A DNA stretch of 64,000 nt, from contig JAZAYU010000037.1 in assembly GCA_038501625.1 (NCBI GenBank), forward strand, positions 682,001-746,000, given 5' to 3'. Shown in pieces: positions 44,301-55,425 of this stretch. The DNA is from Corbicula japonica (taxonomy: Eukaryota > Mollusca > Bivalvia > Venerida > Cyrenidae). Both the position numbers and the translations under genes were made by a program. The notes under the pieces are model-generated. The model did no database searches. It saw only the letters and a list, made by a program, of their open reading frames with translations, and was not told where the DNA came from. Numbering within the stretch: the stretch's first letter is position 1; each line of letters opens with the position of its first letter.

Positions 44301-45487
44301 GATACGCGAAGTTACGTAAATAGGTAAAGTTGCAATAAGTTATTAACTTAAAATCAATTTACAAAGATGAATGATATTCCTTATAATTAAGTCTGTTCAA
44401 CTTTTTTTGTTAAATCGACAATGCATTTGAACTTTAAAAGCAATTTGAGATCTTTGATTTACACTTTTAACGCTACGCTTTATTACCGCTTTTAAACCGG
44501 AACTACCCAATCAGCAAGGGAAACCACTCTCAATGGGAGGTAACTCAGTATATCGGTAGGCCCCCATTTACGGGCATTCCATCTCAGTTGTGAATATGTG
44601 TCAATCATAAAAGCTCAATAAAATTTAAGCACACATGGTGGCATATGTTAATTTCATATTTTTATTGATTTATTAGCAAAAATCGATCAACGCTGAACAT
44701 TTTATTAAAATCGATTGGTAAGAAAAGAGTTAACACTGTTCACTGACAATTTGAAATAAATAATAAGAGTGCTGTATACAATGTACACAATTTTAGCATA
44801 AAGAAGTTAAGTGTTGAAACTGACTTGAAACGTAATTGTTTAAATTTAAGGATCTGCAAGTCTCTAATTTAGCAAAATATGTTATCAGGTCTACGATTTT
44901 CAATGACGTTCCGCAAAAGCTTGATGATAGACAAACGCCGATTGAAATCTAAAACAAAGAGCAGAGCTACTTGTTCAATATTAAAACGCTTTCATACTCG
45001 TTTATTTATAGATAAATAGACTTTTGATAATTCAATTCAGATATATTTTTAAGTGGTCCACAGGGAGAAACGAGTTGCGACAAATAACGACTTGGTGGCA
45101 TTTCACGCAGAGGTAACCCCTCACTACAATGAACACTTTGGAACAAATGACAATATTAAGTTTGACAATATTCTTCTTAACCTCGGAGGAGGCTATCACA
45201 ACCAGCATGGCTTGTTCATCGCTCCAAAACATGGACTCTATCTTTTCTCGGTAACTGTCGCTGTTAAATATAATGAATGGGCATGGTGTGATGTTCTGAA
45301 GAATGGAGTAAGAATGGTAGGTGTGCTTGCCCAAGCAAACATTAACTTCGGCAGCGGTTCCACTACCTTTGTCACCTTACTCGACGTTTCAGACGAAGTG
45401 TGGGTCGTGCATACAAATCCACCAGACGGAAGTTTCTGGGGTAATGGACACACAAGTTTTACAGGAGTGCTCATTTCTGAGACATAA
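41361..45487 (+). CDS. Secreted C1q domain-containing protein 2
   Basis: Three exons: 41361-41481, 41943-42473 and 45054-45487 (TAA), phase-1 introns, 361 residues. Exon 1 is exactly as long as in gene 1 (121 nt) and ends in the same ALENRG-type sequence after a signal peptide (SISSVVVWFVLVCGV). Exon 2 is a long coiled coil (RIMLLEQRVKLSEERVQQL onward) with an acidic tail. Exon 3 is the C1q domain (VAFHAEVTP, GLFIAPKHGLYLFSV, terminal FTGVLISET). The exon 3 acceptor was set at TTTTTAAG 45046-45053 because the closer CAG at 45038-45040 would break the frame. AATAAA lies at 45519-45524. It is a paralogue of gene 1. Function is inferred as innate immune recognition. Confidence 0.88.
42645..43372. 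repeat. Inverted-repeat (fold-back) element in C1q-2 intron 2
   Basis: Arms at about 42645-42785 and 43235-43372 share CACGTGACTT, GATCAGATAAAGA, TTTCTCAGTAATTTCT-type and CTTCGGGTGGC blocks in inverted orientation. An R repeat fills the loop. Confidence 0.8.
42865..43160 (+). mobile_element. R repeat copy in C1q-2 intron 2
   Basis: Carries TGTGATACGAGAACCTGTTG, GGTGCACCCTAGAACCTGG, the CCAGTGGCAA/TTGCCACTG hairpin, GGCGGTAACCCCTC and GATATGCATATTTCATTTTT. Confidence 0.85.
43410..44575. mobile_element. Probable 1.17-kb non-autonomous element with imperfect TIRs
   Basis: The left arm (CCTACCGATATAC, GAGTTA, GGGTAGTTCCGGT, about 43413-43502) is inverted at about 44493-44574 (ACCGGAACTACCC, GTATATCGGTAGG). 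The interior is AT-rich and non-coding. No clear target duplication. Confidence 0.65.
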
Positions 45488-45847
45488 TGATAAAAACAGT
45501 GTTTGCCGTCAATTTAAAAATAAATGATTTAGAACTTTTATTTTTGTTGTATACCACGTCATTCAATTCGGTAGCTATATAAAAATTTACTGTCAAATTG
45601 CATTTTTTCATCTGTTCTGCATGATTTTAAGAAGTATAAAGATTTACAATCCTGGTTTGAACTTGTGGGATGGGAAGGCTAAGTTTTAAAAATATGAATT
45701 TCAAAATAAGTTAATTTCACAAACATAAAAGACGCATGATTCGTTGAAATACTTTTCTTAATTGCACACTAGCTAAGGGGACAAATACTATCAAACACAA
45801 ACAAAGAATTGTTTCCGCTTTCGAAATGACATTTAAACAAGGTCACC

Positions 45848-47882
45848 GGAAACACAGTGTCTAAGCGTACAGTTAAGCGAAACGGAAGTTGCTGATCTGT
45901 ACGCTGATGATCACATAGTTGCTTAGAGAAAAAACTGCGACATCGCTTTATTTATAGGTAAATAAACCAAATTTAATGTGCATTTGGACAAAAATATTCC
46001 TGTGGTACGTACAACGTTAATTGTTAGTCCTGCTGTGATCATATAGACTTAAAGGAATGGTTAGTATTGTTATAATCCATCATCGTTCCCAACTCGATCA
46101 GTGAAAATAGGAGCAAAATATTGGACAAAACGGGACATTTTGGGTTCAAATGTCTTTGTGTAAATATAATTTGGACCATATTTGTGTTTGTATGGGAGAA
46201 AATTCATTTATTCAACTTGTGTACTTCGTTGACCTGAGTTTGAACGACTTAGCAACGAGAAAATGATACTTTCTTTATGTCACTGTAAATGATAAGACTG
46301 TACGCATAGTTGCAACTGTACGCGATCGTTAGTTGTTAACAGATGCGTAACATCTGTACGCATAGTTGTCAAACAGATAATTAACAATTTATGATTCCAG
46401 TTAATGCTTTCTTATTATATCGACCGGTTATCATTTTAGCTTCAGTTAACCTTAATAATTCATGCACGAGAACATGAAAAATGCATATTTTTCAACAAAT
46501 TTGCTCATTCTTTTAATAATACAATTATATAAACAAATAACTGATCTTGGCTTCTGATTCAAATTCAGATTTGTTTTTAAATCTCTTGTTAGCTCTTCAT
46601 GAAAGGAGGCTTGAAAAAAACGACTACAGTCCAACCGAGCTATATCAGTGGTAAGACCGTGTAAGATATGTAGAGGCCCGCTGTAATGTTTTCATTTATT
46701 CTCTGAAGTGCGAACAGTAGAAGCCATGATATAGCTGGACAAATACGCGTTAGTACTTCAACCATAGTTTCTAAAGAATTCATAAAATGCTCTAATCAGA
46801 CATAATCCCTGAAATCTACCAATGAAAGTCGGCCAAAATGAAATCCAGCTCGACATTTTAACGACCTTAAACATGAAATTCTTAGCAGTTGCAGACATAA
46901 TTGTAGACTTACTTAACTCAGTCACGAAGTGGTGGATTTCCAAAATCTGAAACCACTTAATGGAATTTTTCTGTCAAAGACCAGATTGTTAAAGTCATTA
47001 TGCCATTGGATAATATTTGTGCATAATGTATATTTTTGCCAACACCGGCAGGGATTTCAGCAGGTTTATACTAGGTTTTATTTAATGTCACTAGGTTTTA
47101 TTTAATGTCACAATCAGAGGATTTAGGATTTCTAGCAATTATCGGTGTCTTATTTGCAAAGTGTACCAATTCGTTCATATGGTTCAACAGTAAATCAGAG
47201 TAAAAAAACCTATCAATTTATAGCTCAAAACTTGCTTGTCAGTTCTAAAATGTTATCATATAAGGTTTTATTTTTGATAAATAATACATTAGATTTGGTT
47301 GATTCCTTTGATTGATTCCTTTAACAAGTTCTTGCTTCACTGATGCTTTTCAGTTGATCAGTATATGATGCACTTATAATCGCAACTGTTCGTACAGTCT
47401 GACATTGAAGTACTGCAACTTTGCGTACAGTCTTGTCGCTTTCGGTTGCTGCACAGAAAGACTATTAACTCGATGCTTATTCTTTCAAGCACCGTTCAAC
47501 GCAATATGTTAGCATTGGAAATGATTTTTCTTTCACGGGAAGTCAAATACATACCATTCCAATATATACATTATAAAAAATGAGGTCACAAATGCAGATT
47601 TTCTCCACTCTTTTTCCCCATTTTGTACTGATCAAGTGTGAAAAGATTACAGATTTCAACTTAACTAGCCGTTAGTTCAAGGCTTCAAGATCGCAGTAAT
47701 ACTATTAATCAACGATGTTCTTATTATAAAAATAATTTCTGCAAAAAGCACGTTTAATTTGAATATATTTTACAAATAAAAAGCCGATGTCGCATGTTTT
47801 TCTGTAAGCAACTATGTGATCATCGGCGTACAGATCAGCAACTTCCGTTTCGGTTAACTGTACGCTTAGACACTGTGGGAAA
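45848..47882. mobile_element. 2,025-bp Transib/RAG-like non-autonomous transposon
   Basis: The element is 45853-47877 with 5-bp GGAAA duplications at 45848-45852 and 47878-47882. TIRs begin CACAGTGTCTAAGCGTACAG, match at 71 of the first 73 positions, and decay over the next 30 or so. CACAGTG is the consensus V(D)J RSS heptamer, and a 5-bp duplication is typical of Transib and RAG-like transposases. There is no RSS-type nonamer at a 12- or 23-bp spacing. No transposase ORF is present, so it would need help in trans. Inverted subterminal copies of CTGTACGCATAGTTG occur at about 46299, 46354 and 47380-47440. A 20-bp direct repeat lies at 47070-47110. Confidence 0.85.
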
Positions 47883-48679
47883 GGGAGTTCAAAATCATAT
47901 ATCCGGGCTCAACTTCCGAAAATGTTAAAACATAAAACAACTATAAAATACTCTAACTTATAATAGGGCCAAAAATGCCATAACTTCAAAGCTCGAAACA
48001 ACAGTTTAATGTAAAGGCAAACAAACGCTGTGGTCGTGTACGCCTGATGAAGGCGAGCTCGAGCAGCAGACTGTTTGATCCATTGCAATACAGGAGAGAT
48101 AACAACGATATGATTTTCAGGGGTTGCGCGAAGCGAATTAATTAATGTTTTGTTGTACATTAAATGTCAAATTAAAATCCATTTTAGATCCGATATCTTT
48201 CAGTTAACGCTGATATGTGGTCGTGGTCCTACTCGGGAACATGTACCTCATATCCATCCCAGAGGCTGCTTGGAACTTGGTGATTCAGTCGTGCACGGCA
48301 TGTATGGCCAAGCGTTATTTATGCTATATAAATATGTAATAAAAATGCCGACACTCTGAATCTCAAAACAAGAGCTCCTGTATTACATCGAGACAAAGAA
48401 ACATTGTGTTGGGTCTAGGCCGTGCTGAGTTTGTGCTGGGTCTAGGCCCAGCTGAGTGACCCAATCTCCGATGGCTGGAACACACTGGTTCCGAACGCAC
48501 CAGTCCATATAGGCTATATATTTACTGAGCCAAAATGAAAACTTGACAAAAATAACATGCGAAACTCCTAATACGTTAGTGATGTGAGTGAATGCTTACA
48601 TCAGGAGGAATGTGACAACCAAAATGATTATCTTGGAAGTTGTCGGTTTAGCATCTATCAGTTTAAAAATGAAAGAAGC
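47883..48679. other. Spacer between two large inverted-repeat elements
   Basis: No gene recognised. TGTGCTGGGTCTAGGCC-type short repeats lie at about 48408-48447. Confidence 0.45.
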
Positions 48680-48846
48680 GGAAAATTAAGGGTCCGTTCT
48701 AATACCCCAAACTACCCCAAACCACCCCAAACTAACCCAAACCACATCCCAAACTACCCCAAACTACCCCAAACCACCCAAACGAAATCCAATATAAGGT
48801 TGTAATAATTAAATAAGTCCATATGAAATAAGGACTTGTGAGCTCT

Positions 48847-49964
48847 AGTATAATCAAAGCGCTGAAAGCGTTGAAAGACTGGCGCGCTGGTTGAATCGAA
48901 CATGCCCAGCACAGATATCATTGCTGTAATCATATGAAACTATGTGTGATTTTTTTCGTTAAACTTTGTGACAGTTACTATCATCAACATTAGCAAATAA
49001 TTCAGTATATTCAGGGATTTCAATAGATGCAGGTACTTGTATTTTGATGCAAGGAAATTAGGTTTTCCACTTTTTTTCACCTGAATCTTAGGTTCGGGGT
49101 CTTTTTGATGCAGACGCATATGATTAGTGGTTTAATTTTGCTAGAATAACGATGATCAGGCTCCGCCACAACTGAGTAGTGTCAACAATGAAATGCACAA
49201 GTCTCACGTACCTTAAGAGACTGAAACAGTTACAATCTTAATTTTTATGTCGATCGCAACAATGCATTAACAAAAATATTCGCCAACTTACTAACGGTCT
49301 CCCCAGGATTTTTGGAAGCGTTGTCGCTGGACTGTTCGTGGATTTAATCTCGCGAAACTTTATTGTTTTAACTATAATTTTATACAGTTTTATATTTGTA
49401 CCAAAGTTTTTTGCAACAACTGTATATAGTACATAGATGTTTTTTTTATCTCTTTAGAGCCAAGCAAAGGTACAAAGTTAAAAAACATAAATAATGTGAA
49501 ACAATGTGTAAACAGTATGTCAACATGTGTTTTAATAACATAAACTGATCTGATCTCATCAAGTTACAATGTCAACTATTTACTCTGTATAGTTAGTTTT
49601 CCACTTTCATTGTCCAAGATATCTCACACATTTCAAATTCAGGGTTTCATTACAACTGACAGAATTAGGATTAAACTTTCAGAAGCCTATTTTTTCTTGG
49701 GCCCAAGTGCTGACTTCCTTATTATAATCAAACTTCAGTACATCAGGACCTTCCATGGATATCATTAACAATGAATTTAATGTTGAATGGTTAAGCCTGC
49801 TTCTAAGCTTTGTCTTCTCTCTTGACAAGGTGGAAAAAAACCCACTCACAATCTGAAATTAAATTTATTTACGATACCAGTAAACATATGAGACAGCTTC
49901 ACATATATAAAAATAATATCATAATAGTATTCAGTTAACACAAACAGGTATAATAAATTATGTA
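48847..49964. other. Interior of the 6.9-kb segment, nothing recognised
   Basis: AT-rich, with no convincing ORF or known motif on either strand. Confidence 0.5.
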
Positions 49965-50165
49965 GTGCACCCCTAGAACCTGGTTTAAACCCCTAATAGC
50001 AAATTATTTTGCCACTGACTGTTCCAAGGCGCTAACCCATACGGTTAACCTTTTTTGTTAAACAATCAACAAACAAATCATTTATTTTCCTCTCTTCTTT
50101 TTGCTGCGGGGGAGGCTGTGTTTTATTAGTGTGGCGATTCCTGATATGCATATTTCCTTTTTTAT
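49965..50165 (+). mobile_element. R repeat copy
   Basis: CACCCCTAGAACCTGGTTTA, TTTTGCCACTGACTGTTCCA, CTTCTTTTTGCTGCGG and TTCCTGATATGCATATTTCC are present. Confidence 0.8.
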
Positions 50166-50228
50166 ATATAGTAGCATGAAATTGAGTTATTTCATTTATT
50201 TAATGCAAGTCACAAGGCTAAGTAAATA

Positions 50229-51714
50229 TAAACTGACACGATTTAAAAACGCAAAAAGTACTTTAACAGAGGATATATTCCACATAGCCGATGTATAACC
50301 ATGTATAACTGTGTACTTAACTAGTGTAGACATAACAGAAAAGAAAATAACCTTTTAAGTCTTGAGTTTTGCTTGGACTGACGTCTCATTGTGCCTAAAT
50401 GCACGTTGAGTCAATAGCGCGTATGACCACCGTTACTGTTCAACACGGCCTGCACTCTACGTGTCATGGATGTGCACAAATTGCGGTATACGCGCCTTGG
50501 AATATTGTTCCATTCCTCCAGGAGAGCCTGTGACAACTCGTCGACGGTATTAGGGGCATGAGGACGTTGACGTAACCTGCGACCGAGCTCGTCCCACATA
50601 TGCTCAATTGGATTACAATCAGGGGAACGAGCCGGCCATTGTAACACCGGGACATTGTTTTGCTGTAAGAACTGTCTTGTGATTATTGCTGTATGCGGAC
50701 GAGCATTGTCATGCATAAACGTTAGCCCCTGACGTTGACGGAAGATGGGCACGACGTGGGGTCGAAGGATTTGGTCGATATACCGTCTTGCGTTCAAATT
50801 GCCATTACAAACAACCAGGTCAGACTTAAAATTGGTATTGATCGCTGCCCAGACCATGACGCCCCCACCGCCGTATGGATACACTTCACGTACACAATTG
50901 TTTGCAAAGCGTTCATTACGACGTCTGTAGATTTTAACCCTCCCATCAGCATGGTGAATATTAAACCTGGACTCGTCGCTGAAAACGATATTGTCCCACT
51001 GCCGTCGGCGGTTGTTTAAAGCCCAACGTTGTCTCTCAAGGCGATGACGTTGGGTGAGCCTGGCACCGCGCAGGACGACGACAGTGAATCCCACGTTCTC
51101 TCAGGCGATTTATCACTGTGTCACGATGTATAGACCGTCCACGATTACCAACCATGGCATTTGCAGTAGACTGAGCCGTCGCAAATCTGTTGCGTAAGTG
51201 ACGTTGTCGTATATAATTGTCTTGACGTACACTTGTTACACGTGGCTGACCGGGGCGTGGGCGGTCTGCAGTTGTTCCAGTAGCATTTACACGTGTCACT
51301 AACCTTGTAATCGTCGATTCGGCGACATTAAACCGTCTAGCAACCTCTGTTTGCGTAGCCCCGCCGGCCAAAAGCCCCAAAGCTTGGTTCCGTTGTGCAA
51401 AAGTAAGCCTCGGCATTTTGCAAACGAAAAATGTCCGTAGTTTGTGTTTGATTTTCAGAAAGTAAATCAATGTGCCAGTTTACACACAAAAAATCGCATT
51501 GATTTTCCGCGTGGTTTAAGTGCACGAGACGCACGTGCATTTTGTGAAGGGCGGCTCAAATGCCCGAGAGGTTTACATTTGGCACGACAAAATTGGTGGG
51601 GCGTGAAGGGTATACATTGTATCATTTATGTCCCCAAATATGGTGCCGATCGAGGCTGCAGGAACAGAATAGCTGATGAAAATGCCTTTTGCGTTTTTAA
51701 ATCGTGTCAGTGTA
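50229..51714 (-). mobile_element. Tc1-like transposon with TA duplication
   Basis: The element is 50231-51712 (1,482 bp), with TA at 50229-50230 and 51713-51714. TIRs ACTGACACGATTTAAAAACG pair perfectly for about 25 bp. It carries one transposase gene on the - strand. It sits inside the 6.9-kb segment, so it is the younger insertion. Confidence 0.95.
50411..51416 (-). pseudogene. Tc1-family DD34E transposase, one frameshift
   Basis: Starts at ATG 51416 (MPRLTFAQRNQAL). The N-terminal part has an HTH (ATQTEVARRFNVAESTITRL) and a second DNA-binding half (RDTVINRLRERGI). The frame is lost near 51060-51065 by a single-base shift. The catalytic part then runs to the stop at 50411: FSDESRF (D1), FMHDNARPHTA (D2), SPDCNPIEHMWDEL (E), with exactly 34 residues between D2 and E. 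In function this family excises and inserts at TA. Apart from the one shift, the frame is clean. Confidence 0.93.
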
Positions 51715-52332
51715 CATTAAAAAAACATTGCCAACTTCTTGCAACCAGGAGTAGACTTTCTTCCACTTAGAATCAACACCTGACTGGATCGAACTGGCTG
51801 TTCGAGGTAGCCGGCGTTGATTCAGTGTCTCGGCATGTTGGGGTACCGCGTCCGGCGTCGGAGTAATTTCACGACGTGAAGGGGTATTTGGCGTCGTCAG
51901 AGTCGCTCTTGAAGGATCTCATTTCTAGAATTTTGAAGTTCAGAATGCCCGATGGAGTTGGCATCAGCCTCACAAGGCCGGTTTCTGTTGAAAAAAGATA
52001 GAATTGACGAGTCGTCGTTCTTTCCCGCATGCATACTTGAAAATGTGTCCGACGAAAATGAACTCATCGTTACGATGATAGCGCAGTAAAATGCCACAGA
52101 ATGTATTTCTTTTGCAATTTAAGTTCTAACTGCAACTTGCCAATAGATTTGCTTAAAACAAATCCATTATCGCACAATTATTTTCATACATGTATACACT
52201 ATAATACAGTACAATTTTCGAAGTGTTTGTCTTCTAATCACAGAACTAAGAATAACCAAATTATTACTCATGATCGCATCTACTTAAAATCATTGAACAT
52301 TATGACAAACACACCGAGTTCCGCTTTTATAA
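51715..52332. other. Probable 5' region of LINE-B, unresolved
   Basis: No gene recognised. LINE-B must begin somewhere here, but the boundary is not visible. Confidence 0.4.
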
Positions 52333-52386
52333 TATACCGAATATAAACTCCTCCGAGACGCGAACCGTAATAGTAGCGTCAGTATT

Positions 52387-52869
52387 ATGTTTCCAGCCAA
52401 GTTGGTAATGGACGGACGTGTAATAGCAGACATGTTCCCCCACTGGAACCTTATAATGCAAGGTAACCGTATTACTTTCAATAAAATTACAAACACTAAG
52501 TCTAGACAGACGACCGAGTCATGTGAGTCACATGACTCGCATTCCTCAACAGATTATCGTGATCCTCGTGCAAATAGAAGCTCAAATCCATCACAACAAT
52601 CTGTAAACATTGGCGTCAACCAGGCCCGTAGCCGAAGTAGAACACTATCTGTCGGTGAAAAGGGTGCGCAGAGAACGCAGTCGTCCTCGCCAAATACGTC
52701 CAGAAAGACTCGCTCACGCGCACCCAGTAGACCTCTGAGTGCACATCCACAGCCTCCACCGCCCTCTATTCAACATGGGCCCTTGACTTCGTCACAGCAT
52801 ACGCCAGTTCGTCCTTGGATGACAGATCCCCAAAATAACTCCACTGAACGCTTGAACATGTCACATTAG
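52387..52869 (+). CDS. LINE-B ORF1-like protein (short, basic)
   Basis: 160 residues from ATG 52387 to TAG 52867-52869; the frame is open upstream to 52333. It is rich in Ser, Arg, Pro and Gln (SRSRTLSVGEKGAQRTQSS, SRKTRSRAPSRPLS) with no recognised RRM or zinc knuckle. Its position just upstream of an endonuclease domain makes it ORF1 or its remnant. As in LINE-A, the frame continues after the TAG straight into endonuclease sequence. Confidence 0.65.
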   Translation: MFPAKLVMDGRVIADMFPHWNLIMQGNRITFNKITNTKSRQTTESCESHDSHSSTDYRDPRANRSSNPSQQSVNIGVNQARSRSRTLSVGEKGAQRTQSSSPNTSRKTRSRAPSRPLSAHPQPPPPSIQHGPLTSSQHTPVRPWMTDPQNNSTERLNMSH

Positions 52870-55095
52870 GATTCCCGGGGAAAGGATCCTGCTTCTGACC
52901 TGAAAGACAATTATTGTATAAAGTTTGGATGTTTAAACGTCTGTGGACTTAAGCAACGCTTAAATTATCCGGAATTTGTAGATTTTGTTAGCAGTTTCGA
53001 TGTGTTTTGTGTATCTGAAACCCACCTTGGTAGCTTTGATATTGTCGACATTAATGGTTATACTTTTCTTTCAAAACACAGAACACAGTCTTATAGGAGG
53101 AAATCGGGTGGCATTGGCATATATGTCAGAGATGAGATATCCCCGTTCGTAGAGATTTTACAAAACAATTCAGAATATATTCTTTGGGTAAGCATTAGTA
53201 AGGAATTAACCAAACAAGATGAAAATACCATTCTTGGGTCAATCTATCTCCCTCCCGAAAGTTCGAGGTTTTTTAATGAAGATCATTATAGAGATTTTGA
53301 GAACGAAATTTCGCAGTATTGCAATATTTATAAATACGTGTATCTAGCGGGCGATACAAACAGCAGAGTTGGCACACTCCGAGATTTTATTTACTCGGAT
53401 TCTCATATTAATGAAATCTTTAATATTGACCTAGACTTGCAAAACCAACTTGATAAATATATATTATTGAATAACCTCTCCATCCCTCTAAACAGAAATT
53501 CAAAAGATTGCAGAACTAATACACAAGGCTTCCGCCTAATTGACATATGTAACAACAAAACTTATTTTTTATTCAATGGTAGATTATTCAAAGACAAAAA
53601 CACAGGTTCGTATACATTTAGAGACAAATCGGTCATAGACTATGTTTGCTCGACTGCAGACTGCCTTGAATATGTTACTCATTTTGAAATATTGGAAACA
53701 GATTCGTTGTTTTCAGATGGTCATTATGCCTTATCATGGAATGTAAAAACACATTCTTACCCATATAAAACCGGATCTCAAGCTAATAAAAAAGGTCGCC
53801 CAGCCTGGAATCCTGAAAAAACACAAACTTTCATTAATAAAATAGATATCGATCAATTAGAAATTTTAAAATCTCAATTGTTTACATATCCGCAGTCACA
53901 ACTAACTATTAATAATGTAACGCGTGATTTAGAAACAATTTTTAGAAACGCTGGAGCCGCAACCTTTACCGATAAGACGTTAAATTATAAACGTAGTTTT
54001 CCAAATAATAAACCTTGGTTCGGTCCGAAATGCCATGCGGCTAGGCAGAATTACCACGAGGCTAAAGAAGTATATAACAAATACCGTAATAATGATAATA
54101 AAGTAAGACTTCGTAACGCCAGTAAACAATATAAACGTACAATGAACTTTTATATTAAACAAAATAAACAAATATCCGCCGAACAACTAAGAGCAATGAA
54201 CGATAAAAATCCCAAGAAGTATTGGAAATTTCTGAACCAATTAAAACCCAAAACAAAAGATAGCCCAACACCATCATTAGAAGAATTTTATGACTACTTT
54301 AAGGAAATTAATAGAAATAATGTTGATGATAATAGATTTAATAACGAAATACTGACAAATCTGATTATCAAAACTCGACCGAATCCCTCAACGCGAAAAT
54401 TACTCAGGATGAAATAAAAAAATGTATCTCAAAACTTCAAAATGGTAAAGCCGCTAGCCCTACTGATGACATTTTAAACGAGTATATCAAATCCACACAG
54501 AATCTCCTACTGCCATTTTACTGCAAACTTTTTAATTGCGTGCTCGACACAGGAATTATCCCGTCTAATTGGCTAGTAGGAACGATAAAACCTATATTTA
54601 AAAATAAAGGTGACCCAAAAGAACCGAATAATTATAGACCTATCACTATTTTGAGCTGTCTCGGTAAACTTTTTACATCGATATTAAACCATCGATTAAC
54701 AACATTTCTAGAAGAAAACAATATCTTAGATGAAAACCAAGCCGGTTTTAGGAAAGGTTACTCATGTGCAGATCATATTTTTGCTCTTCATGTGCTAATA
54801 GAAATTCTTAAAAAAAGGAAGCAAAAACTCTTCTGTGGATTCGTAGACTTCTCTCAGGCCTTTGACAAGGTCTGGAGGGCAGGTTTGTGGCATAAACTGC
54901 TGCAAAACAACATAAATGGTAATTTCTTTAAAGTAATACATAGCATGTACAATAATATAAAGTCTTGTATTTCACATAACGGCTCACTATCAAGCCCATT
55001 CTTATCCGAAATCGGAGTGAGACAAGGCGAAAATCTTTCTCCTGTTCTTTTTTCATTGTTCCTTAACGATTTACAGACTTATATGCACACCAGTC
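52870..55095 (+). pseudogene. LINE-B ORF2 (endonuclease-reverse transcriptase), frameshifted and 3' truncated
   Basis: In frame with ORF1 after the TAG: GCLNVCGLKQR, FCVSETHLG, AGDTNSR, VIDYVCS and SDGHYALSW are endonuclease motifs. No ATG occurs in frame until about 54140. A frameshift near 54385-54395 moves the frame. RT then continues with NNYRPITILSCLGKLF, AGFRKGYSCADHIFAL, FVDFSQAFDKVW and GVRQGENLSPVLFSLF. Similarity ends at about 55095, before the catalytic FADD box, at the edge of an inverted repeat. The copy is therefore dead. The RT is related to but clearly distinct from LINE-A. Confidence 0.88.
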
Positions 55096-55096
55096 T

Positions 55097-55425
55097 AAAA
55101 ATCAGTGTTAAACTTGTTGCCTCTATAACCATTTTTTAATAATACTCATTGAAAATAATTTTTTTTTGGGGGGGGGTGGGGGTGGGGGGCGGGGGTGGTT
55201 GTTAAACTTCACCAACAAGCCATGTATTTTACCTGTAATCTGATTATAACACTTAAAATATTAAATGTAGTCGATTTTAAGTGGTTTGAGGTAAACACTG
55301 TAGATGTGGTTTGGGTTATATCACACTCACTATGTGTCATACTTATTTATGGCCAGTCATGTCATTTACTAAAACTTTGATGTTTATTTTGCTACAGAGG
55401 CAACAAGTTTAACACTGATTTTAAA
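55097..55425. repeat. Short inverted repeat truncating LINE-B
   Basis: AATCAGTGTTAAACTTGTTG-CCTCT at 55100-55125 is inverted at about 55396-55421. A poly-T/poly-G stretch (55159-55198) lies in the loop. Confidence 0.75.

Noticed and set aside
45041..45053. Exon 3 of C1q-2 starting at 45041 after CAG
   Set aside because: That start would put the C1q domain out of frame with exon 2; the AG at 45052-45053 keeps it.
45853..45900. Full RSS (heptamer, 12/23 spacer, nonamer) in the CACAGTG element
   Set aside because: No ACAAAAACC-like nonamer at either spacing; only the heptamer matches.
48700..48780. CCCCAAACTA-type repeats as an internal telomere-like array
   Set aside because: The unit is irregular and not TTAGGG. 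It occurs inverted at 55.5 kb as part of a terminal inverted repeat.
50735..51019. Plus-strand frames over the Tc1 element
   Set aside because: Antisense shadows of the transposase, whose catalytic motifs are all on the - strand.
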